Source of the DNA: an uncultured Anaerolineae bacterium
GTDB taxonomy: Bacteria > Chloroflexota > Anaerolineae > Aggregatilineales > Phototrophicaceae
Direction of reading: 5' to 3'
DNA length: 64,000 bases
Assembly: GCA_934216615.1 (NCBI GenBank)
Contig: CAKQCB010000001.1
Location: 744,001 to 808,000 of the forward strand
The notes beneath the pieces were generated by a model, which did not search any database, had not been told where the DNA came from, and saw nothing but the letters and a program-made list of their open reading frames with translations. Below, piece by piece: positions 51,348-61,400 of the stretch. A program made the translations under genes and the position numbers. Each line of letters opens with the position of its first letter. Positions within the stretch are counted from its first letter, which is position 1.

Positions 51348-52664
51348 TTGACACAGGCATTTGAAAACCCAGATAAGCCCGTTTATGTAGTTCCATCCGA
51401 AAAGCGTATTCCTGTTAATAATTACCCCGCACAGATGATGGAAATTCCACCATCCCGCATGTTCTTAATTCGTGATGCCCTCAAAGCCTACAAAGACAAG
51501 GTTGGCGCAGACGCCGTCACATTCGATGCGTCTCAAGGAGATGGCGGTGCGAGCTTACCCGGTGTCCCCCACTATATCCTAGAAAAAGCGCTCCAACTTC
51601 AAATTGAACACGGCAGCGCATACGATCAACCTTGGGGAACTGTGAAATTCCGCAAAGCCGCCGCCGAAAATTATTGGCAACTTTCTTCAGAAACAGGCTG
51701 GGGGCCAGAAAATATTGTTTTCGTGCAAGGTGGGCGCGATGGACTTCAAAAGGTCTATGCCGCTTTGGTCAGCGTGGGAACGGGTGAAGTCGGCAGTGTG
51801 ATGGTCGTCTCGCGCGTGCCTTGGGTCAGCTACAATTGGGGGCCTTATGCCGTTGGCCTCAATGTGATGTTAGCCCCGGGCCATGAAGAAGACGGCTGGC
51901 GCTACACGCCTGAAGGGATTCGTGCTTGCGTCGAGCTGGCAAAAGAAGAAGGACGCAAGATTGCCGGCATCGTCATCACTTCCCCAGACAATCCCACAGG
52001 CCGTACTATCCCACTCGAAGAACAAATTTTATTAGCGCGTACCGCTTTAGAAGCGGGGATTCCTTACGTCTTATTCGACTGGATTTATCATTGGGTTACC
52101 GATGGCGGGCCGAATGATATCAATATCGTCTTGAACGCTTTCAGCGCAGACGAACGCGAACGCTTAATCTTTTTAGATGGCTTGACCAAGAGCCTCGGCG
52201 CCTCCAATGTTCGTAGTGCGCACATCCTCGCAGGGAAGAAGATCGTCAAACACATCACTAGCCAAGCCTCGCATGGGCCAATTCCCTCTTTCTTCTCGCA
52301 AGCCGTCGCGATTGCCGCCTATGAAGAAGGGTTCGCTGAAGCCGCGAAGTCTATCATCGAGCCGACCAAAGAAAGTCGCCGTGTTCTGCGTGAAGCGTTA
52401 CAAGCAGAAGGTATCGGCCATATTATGGGGGATGGATATTACGCCTTCATCAACTGTGAGCCATTCATCAAAGAAGGTGGCTTAGGCGACTCTGAAGGGT
52501 TGTTGAACTATCTCGGCGCAAATTACGGGGTGGCGGTTGTGCCCGGCGTGTACTTCTCTGACGCAGGCGCGCAGTGGGTACGTTTCTCTTACGCGCTCAT
52601 GCCAGAAAAAACACAAGGAGCATCACAGCGCCTCTTTGAAGGCCTACGCTCTCTCAAAAAATAA
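51348..52664 (+). CDS. PLP-dependent class I/II aminotransferase
   Basis: A 438-residue fold type I aminotransferase. 'DQPWGTVKFRKAAAENY' (the family's G...LR entry helix), 'VFVQGGRDGLQKVYAAL' (cofactor phosphate contact), 'IVITSPDNPTGRTIPLEEQ' (conserved NPTG), 'YVLFDWIYHWV' (PLP Asp and Tyr) and 'LDGLTKSLGASNVRSAHIL' (Schiff-base Lys with following Arg-containing loop) are present. The amino donor and product are not evident. TTG 51348 is chosen because AGGAGA lies 7 bases upstream; the longer frame from 51306 starts inside the terminator U-tract. A strong terminator follows. Confidence 0.8.
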   Translation: MTQAFENPDKPVYVVPSEKRIPVNNYPAQMMEIPPSRMFLIRDALKAYKDKVGADAVTFDASQGDGGASLPGVPHYILEKALQLQIEHGSAYDQPWGTVKFRKAAAENYWQLSSETGWGPENIVFVQGGRDGLQKVYAALVSVGTGEVGSVMVVSRVPWVSYNWGPYAVGLNVMLAPGHEEDGWRYTPEGIRACVELAKEEGRKIAGIVITSPDNPTGRTIPLEEQILLARTALEAGIPYVLFDWIYHWVTDGGPNDINIVLNAFSADERERLIFLDGLTKSLGASNVRSAHILAGKKIVKHITSQASHGPIPSFFSQAVAIAAYEEGFAEAAKSIIEPTKESRRVLREALQAEGIGHIMGDGYYAFINCEPFIKEGGLGDSEGLLNYLGANYGVAVVPGVYFSDAGAQWVRFSYALMPEKTQGASQRLFEGLRSLKK

Positions 52665-52677
52665 GTAAATGAATAAA

Positions 52678-52715
52678 CCCCCTAAAAATTCGAGGTTTTT
52701 AGGGGGATTTTATTT
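52678..52715 (+). terminator. strong intrinsic terminator after the aminotransferase gene
   Basis: CCCCCTAAAAA (52678-52688) pairs perfectly with TTTTTAGGGGG (52696-52706), with a 7-base loop, followed by ATTTTATTT. Confidence 0.9.
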
Positions 52716-52761
52716 ATAATAATATGAATGTTCTTCATAACATTGAAGTGAGCTATAAACT

Positions 52762-53493
52762 ATGAATACACCACCCGTTTTTTCTCAGCAAGATCAGCAG
52801 TATCTCTACAACGCACCTATTTCCATTGAAAAAAGCAATTCCGTCATTCGTTGGTCTTACATCTGGATGTTCTTTGGGTTGTTGGTCACGACAGCAGTTT
52901 CTTGGGTCACCTATAACAATATTGTGGCAGGGACGATTGAACTGTCGCGCGGTCTCTTGTTAGGCGCAATCGTGGCTCAACTTGGGATTGTGATCGGCCT
53001 TTCTTGGGCGATGAACCGTATTCCCGCATGGCTTGCGGCTTTGCTCTTCATGGTCTATGCAGCAGTGACGGGCTTTACCCTCTCCACGATATTTATCGTG
53101 TATACCAGCGAGAGCATCATCAGCGCTTTCGGCACGACAGCCGTCCTGTTTGGCATCATGACCGTGTATGGGTTGACCACAAAAGCGGACTTGTCCAAGT
53201 GGGGAACCTACTTAATGATTGGCTTAATTGGCATCATCGTCGCCAGCGTGATTAACATCTTCATTGGCAGTTCTTCCCTGCAAATCATCGTCAGCATCAT
53301 TGGCGTGATCATCTTCACAGGGCTTACCGCCTATGATACCCAGTGGATTAAAAACGCGGCTTCTCACCCTGCGGTTCAACAAGATGACCAAATGGCGTTG
53401 AAAGTCGGCATCATGGGGGCACTCAAGCTGTACCTCGACTTCATCAACTTGTTCTTGATGTTACTGCGTATTTTCGGCGGTCGTAGAAGCTAA
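52762..53493 (+). CDS. Bax inhibitor-1/YccA family membrane protein
   Basis: A 243-residue protein with seven hydrophobic helices. It has the BI-1 features 'FMVYAAVTGFTLSTIFIVYT', 'AFGTTAVLFGIMTVYG', 'YLMIGLIGIIVASVINIFI' and 'GVIIFTGLTAYDTQWIK', the last holding the conserved Asp used for pH-dependent Ca2+ leak in homologues. The C-terminus ends 'LYLDFINLFLMLLRIFGGRR', which is the family end. A TATAAT (52715-52720) may be its promoter -10. It converges on the Liv operon across a bidirectional terminator. Confidence 0.92.
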   Translation: MNTPPVFSQQDQQYLYNAPISIEKSNSVIRWSYIWMFFGLLVTTAVSWVTYNNIVAGTIELSRGLLLGAIVAQLGIVIGLSWAMNRIPAWLAALLFMVYAAVTGFTLSTIFIVYTSESIISAFGTTAVLFGIMTVYGLTTKADLSKWGTYLMIGLIGIIVASVINIFIGSSSLQIIVSIIGVIIFTGLTAYDTQWIKNAASHPAVQQDDQMALKVGIMGALKLYLDFINLFLMLLRIFGGRRS

Positions 53494-53513
53494 CGACTGT
53501 AGAGAGTAGAAAC

Positions 53514-53542
53514 AAAAACGCGAGGGGTTTCCTCGCGTTTTT
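53514..53542. terminator. bidirectional terminator
   Basis: AAAAACGCGAGG (53514-53525) and CCTCGCGTTTTT (53531-53542) form a 12-bp stem with a 5-base loop. The A/T flanks serve both strands, ending the BI-1 gene on the plus strand and livF on the minus strand. Confidence 0.9.
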
Positions 53543-53549
53543 TGTTTGT

Positions 53550-54263
53550 TTAGCCACCCAAGTAGGCTTCAATGACCATACTATCATGCTGGAGCGCTTC
53601 TGCGCTGTCTGAGTGGGTAATGTAACCCGACTGTAAGACATAACCTCGGTCAGCGACGGCAAGCGCCATGTGCGCGTTCTGCTCTACCAGCAGAATGGTA
53701 GTATGCGCTTCTTCATTCAAATACTCAATCACGCTGAAGATTTCGCGGACGAGGAGCGGGGCTAACCCCATCGACGGCTCATCTAACAGCAGGAGTTTGG
53801 GCCGTGCCATCATCGCGCGCCCAATCGCCAACATCTGCTGTTCACCCCCTGAAAGCGTCCCGCCCAATTGACTTTGCCGTTCCTTCAGGCGTGGGAAACG
53901 CTCGAAGACAAATTCCTCATCTTTCTTGAGGTTGGCGCGGTCTTCCCGCGAATACGCCCCCATCTCAAGGTTTTCACGTACCGTCAAGCGTGTAAAAATC
54001 TTCCGCCCTTCAGGAGATTGGATGATTCCGCGCGTCACAATTTCATGGGCGGGCACCTTCGTAACATCTTCACCGTTGAAGATCACTTTTCCTGAAGAAG
54101 CAGGCGTCAACCCAGAAATGGTATTTAAGGTAGTGGTTTTGCCAGCGCCATTCCCGCCAATTAAGGTGACAATTTCCCCTTGATTGACGGTGAGTGAAAC
54201 GCCTTTTAAAGCATGGATATTGCCGTAATAAGTACTGATATTTTCAATTTCCAGCAGGCTCAT
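53550..54263 (-). CDS. livF: branched-chain amino acid ABC transporter ATP-binding protein LivF
   Basis: A 237-residue ATPase that energises the Liv-type permease with LivG. Walker A GGNGAGKTTT, Q-loop in 'TRGIIQSPEGRKIFTRLTVRENLEMG' (a LivF signature), ABC motif 'TLSGGEQQMLAIGRAMMARP', Walker B 'LLLLDEPSMGLAP' and switch His region 'TILLVEQNAHMALAVADRGYVLQSG' are all present. It is last in the minus-strand operon and its ATG overlaps the LivG stop by 4 bases. Transport substrate is probably branched-chain amino acids, but related systems move urea or amides. Confidence 0.93.
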   Translation of the reverse strand: MSLLEIENISTYYGNIHALKGVSLTVNQGEIVTLIGGNGAGKTTTLNTISGLTPASSGKVIFNGEDVTKVPAHEIVTRGIIQSPEGRKIFTRLTVRENLEMGAYSREDRANLKKDEEFVFERFPRLKERQSQLGGTLSGGEQQMLAIGRAMMARPKLLLLDEPSMGLAPLLVREIFSVIEYLNEEAHTTILLVEQNAHMALAVADRGYVLQSGYITHSDSAEALQHDSMVIEAYLGG

Positions 54264-55063
54264 CGCTGTGCATCCTTACCCAAAACTTCATCCATCGGTG
54301 TCGCGCCTAAATAGGCCTCAATCACCTTAGGATCACGTTGTACTTCGGAAGGTGTCCCTTCAGAAATTTTCTGTCCATAATCCATAACACTGACTTGATC
54401 GGAGACGTTCATCACCAACTTCATGTCATGTTCGATCAAAAAGATGGTCAACCCGCGTTCATCTCGCAAACGCCGAATCAACAGCATCATGTCATCTGTT
54501 TCTTGTGGGTTCATGCCTGCCGTTGGCTCATCGAGGAGCAGTAATTTGGGTTCCGAAGCCAACGCACGGGCAATTTCCAAACGCCGTTGGAAACCATACG
54601 GCAAGTTATCCGCTAAGACGTCGCCTACATTCTTCAACCCAACATAATCGAGCAAGCCTAACGCGCGGTTGATCGCCTCGTATTTTTCATGTCGGGCAGC
54701 GGGCAAACCAATAATCTGCCCAATCGGGTTGCCCTTCAGACGTGGGTGCATACCTACCAAGACGTTTTCTACCACCGTCATGCCTTGAAACAGACGGATA
54801 TTTTGATAGGTACGGGCAATCCCCCATGTGACAATTTTATCAGGCCGTGCACCGCGTAATTGACGGCCATCGAATAACAGGTTGCCTTCGTCGGGTGTGT
54901 AATACCCTGTGATGCAGTTAAAGAAGGTGGTTTTGCCAGCACCATTCGGACCAATCAAGCTGGCGATGGCATGTTTGGGGATCGAAAGATCGACCCAACG
55001 GACTGCCGTCAGCCCGCCAAAACGTTTTGCTAACCCTTGGACATCTAATAAAATCTCGCTCAT
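54260..55063 (-). CDS. livG: branched-chain amino acid ABC transporter ATP-binding protein LivG
   Basis: A 267-residue ATPase partner of LivF. Walker A is GPNGAGKTTFFN, followed by 'GIARTYQNIRLFQGMTVVENVLVGMH' (a LivG-type Q-loop segment). The ABC signature is altered to 'LPYGFQRRLEIARALASEP', as is common in LivG, and Walker B is 'LLLLDEPTAGMNPQET', with 'IFLIEHDMKLVMNVSDQVSVMDYG' after it. Standard length. It follows livM by 12 bases. Confidence 0.93.
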   Translation of the reverse strand: MSEILLDVQGLAKRFGGLTAVRWVDLSIPKHAIASLIGPNGAGKTTFFNCITGYYTPDEGNLLFDGRQLRGARPDKIVTWGIARTYQNIRLFQGMTVVENVLVGMHPRLKGNPIGQIIGLPAARHEKYEAINRALGLLDYVGLKNVGDVLADNLPYGFQRRLEIARALASEPKLLLLDEPTAGMNPQETDDMMLLIRRLRDERGLTIFLIEHDMKLVMNVSDQVSVMDYGQKISEGTPSEVQRDPKVIEAYLGATPMDEVLGKDAQR

Positions 55064-55075
55064 GATCGATTAGCC

Positions 55076-57124
55076 TCACGCTTCTTGAGTGGTTGGCGTT
55101 TGTCGCTCATTGTACGCATTGGCTTCTTCCGCCAAACGTCGTGGGCGTGGTGGAATCAACCCTGCGGGTTTCAGCACCATCGCGGCCACCAATAACGCCC
55201 CAAACGCGAGTAAACGATAATCTGAGAGTTCGCGTAACGCTTCGGGCAAGCCCACCAAAACAAGCGCCCCGACTATAACCCCTGGAATAGACCCTAAACC
55301 ACCGATGATGATTAAACTCAACACATTAATCGACACCATGACGGTGAAGCTATCGGGATAGGCACCAAATAGACGTACGCCCGAAATCGCGCCACCCATG
55401 CCTGCAAACGCCGCCCCCACAGCAAAAGCCAGTAATTTTGTGCGGGTCAAGTTGACGCCCATCGTTTGCGCCACGTCTTCATCGGCACGCATGGCTAACC
55501 AAGCACGTCCTAAGCGGGTGGTCACAATACGATAGCCAATGAACGCGGTGATCAAAATCGTCACTAAAACTAGGTAATAAATCCCCGTTTCCCCCGTGAG
55601 ATCAAAACGCCAATCAGGGTTGATGGAGGTGAGATCGATCACAGGACGGGGAATATTCGCAATCCCTTGCGCTGCGCCAAATAAGGGTTTGAAATCATCG
55701 AACTTCAAAATGATGCGGATGATTTCACCAAAGCCTAAGGTCACAATCGCAAGATAGTCACCCCGTAAGCGCAAGACCGGAATGCCTAACAAAATCCCTG
55801 CGGTGGCGCTCATCAAAATGGAAACAGGCCATGCTTCCCAAAAGGTCATGATGCCAGAACAGGTTTGAGCAATATTTTCAGGGGTGATGGTGCTTGGAGC
55901 CGCACCACCGCAAGTGAGCAAACTCGGCGTCGTCAACAAACCGATGCTGTACGCACCAATCGCATAAAACGCAACGTAACCGAGGTCGAGCAAACCTGCA
56001 TACCCGACCACGATATTCAGCCCGATCCCCATAACAATATACAGCCCCACCCCATTCAGGACGTTGGTGATATATTGACCAGCGAACATCGGCAAGAAGA
56101 CGAGGATGCCAATGGTCGCAAACATCGCAAAACGTTGTGTTCCTTGTTGTTGGCCGCGCGTCAAACGTTCAAAGCTGGCTTTTGCGCGCTCATTCAATGG
56201 ATTGCTGAGCACCATCGCCACAAACAAGATTGCAAACGTGATAAATGCCGCTAAGAGGGTCATGCCACGTTGCGCATTCAAGATGCCAATGACTAACAAC
56301 CCTGCGACGAATAAGAACATCCCATTATGAAACGCGGTAAATGCACCCGCGGTTAACGCGCCGATAGCCCCAATAAAGGCAAAGCTCAAAACCAGAGCGA
56401 TGACGGATTGGTTTGAAGACAGAATCACAGGTGCAGTTCCACCTAAAGTGGTGATCGTATTTGTCGCGAGGAAATACAAGATCAAACCGCTGATAGCGCC
56501 GACACCTATACCCGCCAAAACACGCACAATGGGCGATTGAAGCGCCAGTCGTGTTCCCACGAGATAACCTATGATGAAAATAAGGCAAATCGCGATTGCA
56601 TCGATTGTGGGCATGATATTGCGAATTTGGCTTTCCAGCAGGCCGACGACGGCCGTCAGTGCGACTGCCGTAAAGACAACGCGCTGTAAATCCTCGCGCA
56701 GATGCACGACGAACGAACCAAGAAGCCCGCATAAAGCCGAAAGCCCGACTAATAAACCAGCGCCCACCCATATAGATTCTTGGCCTAATGCTAAAGAATT
56801 TGCCATGGGCTGGGTTAGGTTAGCAAAGACAAAGCGCAAATCAATAAAGGACTCTAAAATAACGAGAAACGCTAAGACAACCCCGATTATCCCTGCACCG
56901 ATAATCCCGTGTAACCAATAGAGTTTTTGTTTTTCACGGAAAGGTTGACGAGCGACTAAATAACCCGTCAGTGCAAAGATGAATAACAAAACGGTGACGC
57001 TTAACGATACAACCCCCTTCACGACTTCGCGCGAAGAAAACTGCCCGAACATCCCTGTCAAAGCAAGGATGCCGATCACAAATGCAATGGGTAAACTCAG
57101 TCGCAATGTATTTTTAAACATCAT
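55076..57124 (-). CDS. livM: branched-chain amino acid ABC permease LivM with a large N-terminal membrane extension
   Basis: A 682-residue permease, about twice the usual size. The LivM core begins near residue 340 ('YITNVLNGVGLYIVMGIGLNIVVGYAGLLDLGYVAFYAIGAY' in adjoining pieces) and includes 'LRLRGDYLAIVTLGFGEIIR' (the ATPase-coupling EAA-like loop) and 'GGLGSIPGVIVGALVLVGLPE'. The first 330 residues add about nine hydrophobic helices not found in ordinary LivM, joined by a charged linker ('NERAKASFERLTRGQQQ'). ATG 57124 overlaps the livH stop by one base; an in-frame TTG lies at 57127. The tail is Pro/Arg-rich. Confidence 0.88.
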   Translation of the reverse strand: MMFKNTLRLSLPIAFVIGILALTGMFGQFSSREVVKGVVSLSVTVLLFIFALTGYLVARQPFREKQKLYWLHGIIGAGIIGVVLAFLVILESFIDLRFVFANLTQPMANSLALGQESIWVGAGLLVGLSALCGLLGSFVVHLREDLQRVVFTAVALTAVVGLLESQIRNIMPTIDAIAICLIFIIGYLVGTRLALQSPIVRVLAGIGVGAISGLILYFLATNTITTLGGTAPVILSSNQSVIALVLSFAFIGAIGALTAGAFTAFHNGMFLFVAGLLVIGILNAQRGMTLLAAFITFAILFVAMVLSNPLNERAKASFERLTRGQQQGTQRFAMFATIGILVFLPMFAGQYITNVLNGVGLYIVMGIGLNIVVGYAGLLDLGYVAFYAIGAYSIGLLTTPSLLTCGGAAPSTITPENIAQTCSGIMTFWEAWPVSILMSATAGILLGIPVLRLRGDYLAIVTLGFGEIIRIILKFDDFKPLFGAAQGIANIPRPVIDLTSINPDWRFDLTGETGIYYLVLVTILITAFIGYRIVTTRLGRAWLAMRADEDVAQTMGVNLTRTKLLAFAVGAAFAGMGGAISGVRLFGAYPDSFTVMVSINVLSLIIIGGLGSIPGVIVGALVLVGLPEALRELSDYRLLAFGALLVAAMVLKPAGLIPPRPRRLAEEANAYNERQTPTTQEA

Positions 57125-58314
57125 CAAGCCTTCTTTTGCGTCGTCGCTTGCCCAAAAATACCAGAGGGGCGGAAGATCAACACCAGAACCAACATCCCGA
57201 AGGCGATCACATCTTTAAGTTGTGATGAAAGCCCGAGCATGGACGGGGCCACCGTTTCGATGATGCCTAAGAATAAGCCACCAAACATCGCCCCCGGAAT
57301 ACTACCGATGCCGCCCAATACGGCGGCGGTAAATGCTTTGATCCCCGGAATAAAGCCGATGAAGGGCGTTACTTGTGCGTTGTAGAGGGCAAATAACACC
57401 CCACCTGCACCCGCCAAAGCCGCGCCCAAAACGAAGGTGATGAGGATCACACGATCCACATTAATCCCCATCAAGGAAGCTGTCGCCTTATCTTCAGAAA
57501 CAGCGCGCATGGCCTTGCCCGTCTTTGTGCGCTTGACATAGAACCATAAGGCCGACATCAAAAAGAGCGCGATAAAAAACACAACAAAGTGAATGGGAAG
57601 AATCCGTAATTGCAAGCCGAACACAACCGCGTCATAACGCCCGCTGATGAGGTCGATCCCACGGCAGATTTCTACGCCATCTACAACTTCACACCCATGG
57701 TCGGGGAAAAGGTTGGGGAACGCGTACAAATGCACGTCAGGGTAACGGCGAGTGCTCACCCCAAATAAGCGGTAAAACAACTGTTGTAACGTGATGGAAG
57801 CCCCAATCGCCGTGATAAGCGGGACAAGGCGGGGTGCATTTCTTAAAGGCCGATACGCAGTCCGCTCTAAGATGATAGCGATTGTGACAGACCCTAACAC
57901 ACCGCATAACATGGTAATGATGAGTGCCAGTAAGGTTTGGTTTTCCAATAAACCGGTTTGTTGCATCGCCGTAATGGCAAAGAAGCCCACATAAGCGCCG
58001 GACATAAAGACTTCGCCATGAGCAAAATTGATCATCAGCAAAACGCCGTAAACCAAGGTATAGCCCAATGCGATCAAAGCATAGATACTACCTTGCGCAG
58101 TGCCGAAGACGAGGTTACGGGCAAACTGGTCTGCACTATACCGCCCAGCACTGATATTGGTGATGCTCACAACAATGAGAAAAATGATGAGAATAAGCCC
58201 GCCTAAACGCAGAGGATTGCGTAAGGTGTTATCTAAAATAAAATCCCCTACACTTCGGCGTGGTGCAGAAGGAAGCCGTGGGGGCACATTCACCCGAGGT
58301 GTGTCTGTAGCCAT
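57124..58314 (-). CDS. livH: branched-chain amino acid ABC permease LivH
   Basis: A 396-residue permease. The core has 'VFGTAQGSIYALIALGYTLVYGVLLMINFAHGE' in two adjoining parts (the LivH NFAHG signature), 'YVKRTKTGKAMRAVSEDKATASLMGINVDRVI' (coupling helix) and 'AFTAAVLGGIGSIPGAMFGGLFLGIIE'. It is about 90 residues longer than usual. The N-terminus has an extra cytoplasmic tail plus one helix, and a loop in the middle ('FPDHGCEVVDGVEICRGIDL') with a Cys pair looks extracytoplasmic. It lies 131 bases after the binding-protein gene and is separated from it by a hairpin. Confidence 0.92.
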   Translation of the reverse strand: MATDTPRVNVPPRLPSAPRRSVGDFILDNTLRNPLRLGGLILIIFLIVVSITNISAGRYSADQFARNLVFGTAQGSIYALIALGYTLVYGVLLMINFAHGEVFMSGAYVGFFAITAMQQTGLLENQTLLALIITMLCGVLGSVTIAIILERTAYRPLRNAPRLVPLITAIGASITLQQLFYRLFGVSTRRYPDVHLYAFPNLFPDHGCEVVDGVEICRGIDLISGRYDAVVFGLQLRILPIHFVVFFIALFLMSALWFYVKRTKTGKAMRAVSEDKATASLMGINVDRVILITFVLGAALAGAGGVLFALYNAQVTPFIGFIPGIKAFTAAVLGGIGSIPGAMFGGLFLGIIETVAPSMLGLSSQLKDVIAFGMLVLVLIFRPSGIFGQATTQKKA

Positions 58315-58389
58315 AAACCTTATCCGTTATTCAAATTGCTAATAAAACATAAGAAGCAATAAGTTATACCCAATAAACTCAATAAAGCA

Positions 58390-58416
58390 CAAAGGTGGGA
58401 AAAATTCCCACCTTTG
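58390..58416 (-). terminator. hairpin between the binding-protein and permease genes
   Basis: CAAAGGTGGGAA pairs perfectly with TTCCCACCTTTG (12 bp, 3-base loop). On the minus strand it is followed by TGCTTTATTG, a weak U-tract. Such stems after binding-protein genes usually allow only partial read-through, giving more binding protein than permease. Confidence 0.65.
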
Positions 58417-58445
58417 CTTGGAGATTAAGGATTATTCTGACCTAA

Positions 58446-61400
58446 CTAGGCTGCTTCTGTCGCTTCAGGAGTGACTTCTGCTTCTGTTTCAACTTCGGCT
58501 TCAGCTTCTGCTTCAACAGCTTCAATGGTGACTTCACCTTCGGCAACCGTACCTGTGGCGATTTGAGCAAACGCGCCATCGGTCACAACCGAGATACCAT
58601 ACGAACCTGCGGACAGTTCACCTGTACCGTCGTTGCTCAACACACCCGTCAAGCCTTCGACACCTGCGACACCACGGACGTATTCGGCCAATGCGGCACG
58701 ATCCACGACCAAGTTGCCATCGGCATCCACGCTACCCACTGCTTCGATCCCATCCAACAGAATGTTGGCCGCATCGTAACCATTTGCATGGTAAGGTGCG
58801 GGGGGTTCTTCACCGTAGGTTTCAATGTAACGAGCGAGGAAGGCATCCAATGCTTCACTGCTGGCCGAGATCGGTGCACTTGCGTACACGCCTTCTGCCG
58901 AGCTGCCTGCCAATTCAACAATTTCTGTACCACGAATGCCATCAGCACCCATCAATGGGGTGTCTTCCAAACCAACATCCGCACGTTGTTCAGCCAAACG
59001 AGCTGCTTCTGCGGGGAAACCCACGAAGTAGATCAAGTCAGGGCTGGCTTGTGCAACATCTTCCAACAAACCACGGAAGTCGGTATCACCGACGGTCACA
59101 GCGTCCGCAGAAACAACTTCACCACCCAAGGCGACGAAGGCTTCAGCAACAACCGAGACCAACCCTTCACCATAAGCGCTACCGTCATGGATGGTAGCGA
59201 TGGTGCGAGCACCTAATTCGTTGTAGATATAGCTGGCAGCGACCAAACCTTGGAAACCGTCAGAGGCAACCGAACGGTTGAAGCTGGCGAAACCGCTGGT
59301 GGTCAAGACTGGGCCAGTGCAGGAGGGGCTGATAGTGGTGTAACCCGCTGCATCAAAAATAGGAGCCGCGGCGAGGCATGCGCTAGAGCACATCGGGCCG
59401 ACGACGCCAATCACGTTCCCATCGCTGGTGAAACGGTTGGCAACGGCTTGCCCACCTTCTGCCGAGCACAGATCATCTTGTGCGTCCAAGCTGACGGCGA
59501 ATTCAACGCCACCCACGGTGACGGTAGGACGATCTTCCAACGCCAATTCAACACCACGTTGAATGTCGATACCCAGAGGGGCAATCCCTTCACCGCTCAA
59601 ACCAACGGCCACACCAATGACCACGTTGCCATCGGGTGCAATCGTCACAGCATTGGCGAGATCAGCAGCGACATCCGTTGTTTCTTCTTCCATAACTTCG
59701 GTTGCAACAGCTTCTTCTGCTTCTGCAACTTCAGTTTCTTCAGCTTCAACAGCTTCGGTTTCTTCCGTTGCTACTGCTTCTACTTCTTCGGCTTCTTCCG
59801 TAGCCACTGCTTCAGTTTCTTCAGCTTCGGTTTCGGCTGGTTCTTCTGTCACGGCTTCTGCTTCAACAGCTTCAATGGTGACTTCACCTTCGGCAACCGT
59901 ACCTGTAGCGATTTGAGCAAACGCGCCATCGGTCACAACCGAGATACCATACGAACCTGCGGACAGTTCACCTGTACCGTCGTTGCTCAACACACCCGTC
60001 AAGCCTTCGACACCTGCGACACCACGGACGTATTCGGCCAATGCGGCACGATCCACGACCAAGTTGCCATCGGCATCCACGCTACCCACTGCTTCGATCC
60101 CATCCAACAGAATGTTGGCCGCATCGTAACCATTTGCATGGTAAGGTGCGGGGGGTTCTTCACCGTAGGTTTCAATGTAACGAGCGAGGAAGGCATCCAA
60201 TGCTTCACTGCTGGCCGAGATCGGTGCACTTGCGTACACGCCTTCTGCCGAGCTGCCTGCCAATTCAACAATTTCTGTACCACGAATGCCATCAGCACCC
60301 ATCAATGGGGTGTCTTCCAAACCAACATCCGCACGTTGTTCAGCCAAACGAGCTGCTTCTGCGGGGAAACCCACGAAGTAGATCAAGTCAGGGCTGGCTT
60401 GTGCAACATCTTCCAACAAACCACGGAAGTCGGTATCACCGACGGTCACAGCGTCCGCAGAAACAACTTCACCACCCAAGGCGACGAAGGCTTCAGCAAC
60501 AACCGAGACCAACCCTTCACCATAAGCGCTACCGTCATGGATGGTAGCGATGGTGCGAGCACCTAATTCGTTGTAGATATAGCTGGCAGCGACCAAACCT
60601 TGGAAACCGTCAGAGGCAACCGAACGGTTGAAGCTGGCGAAACCGCTGGTGGTCAAGACTGGGCCAGTGCAGGAGGGGCTGATAGTGGTGTAACCCGCTG
60701 CATCAAAAATAGGAGCCGCGGCGAGGCATGCGCTAGAGCACATCGGGCCGACGACGCCAATCACGTTCCCATCGCTGGTGAAACGGTTGGCAACGGCTTG
60801 CCCACCTTCTGCCGAGCACAGATCATCTTGTGCGTCCAAGCTGACGGCGAATTCAACGCCACCCACGGTGACGGTAGGACGATCTTCCAACGCCAATTCA
60901 ACACCACGTTGAATGTCGATACCCAGAGGGGCAATCCCTTCACCGCTCAAACCAACGGCCACACCAATGACCACGTTGCCATCGGGTGCAATCGTCACAG
61001 CATTGGCGAGGTCACCTGCCACGTCAGTTGTTTCTTCCACAACTTCAGTTGCAACGGCTTCGACTACTTCCACAACTTCGGTTGCGACGGCTTCAACAGC
61101 TTCTACAACTTCGGTAGCAACAGCATCAACGCCTTCAGCCACTTCGGTCGCTTCAGCTAAAGCATCAGTCACAACTGATTCAATGGCACTGGCAACTTCA
61201 GTTGCTTCAGCAAGGGCATCTTCAACTGCTTCTGCTGCCTCAGTTGCAAGCGCTTCAGCGCCTTCAACTGCTTCAGTAGCCAACGCTTCAACATCTTCAG
61301 CTGCTTCGGTTGCTTCAGCTAATGCCTCATCAACCAAGTTAGCCGCTTCTGTTGCCGCTGCATCAACAGCTTCAACAACTTCCGTAGCAACTTCCACGGG

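Noticed and set aside
51242..51364. 40-codon frame across the terminator before the aminotransferase gene
   Set aside because: It reads through the terminator stem and overlaps the TTG start in another frame; nothing supports it as a leader peptide.
59250..60566. Long plus-strand frame (438 codons), plus related frames, antisense to the binding-protein gene
   Set aside because: They mirror a low-complexity, repeat-containing real gene on the minus strand, repeat with the same 1350-base period, and have Cys/His/Phe-rich nonsense composition.
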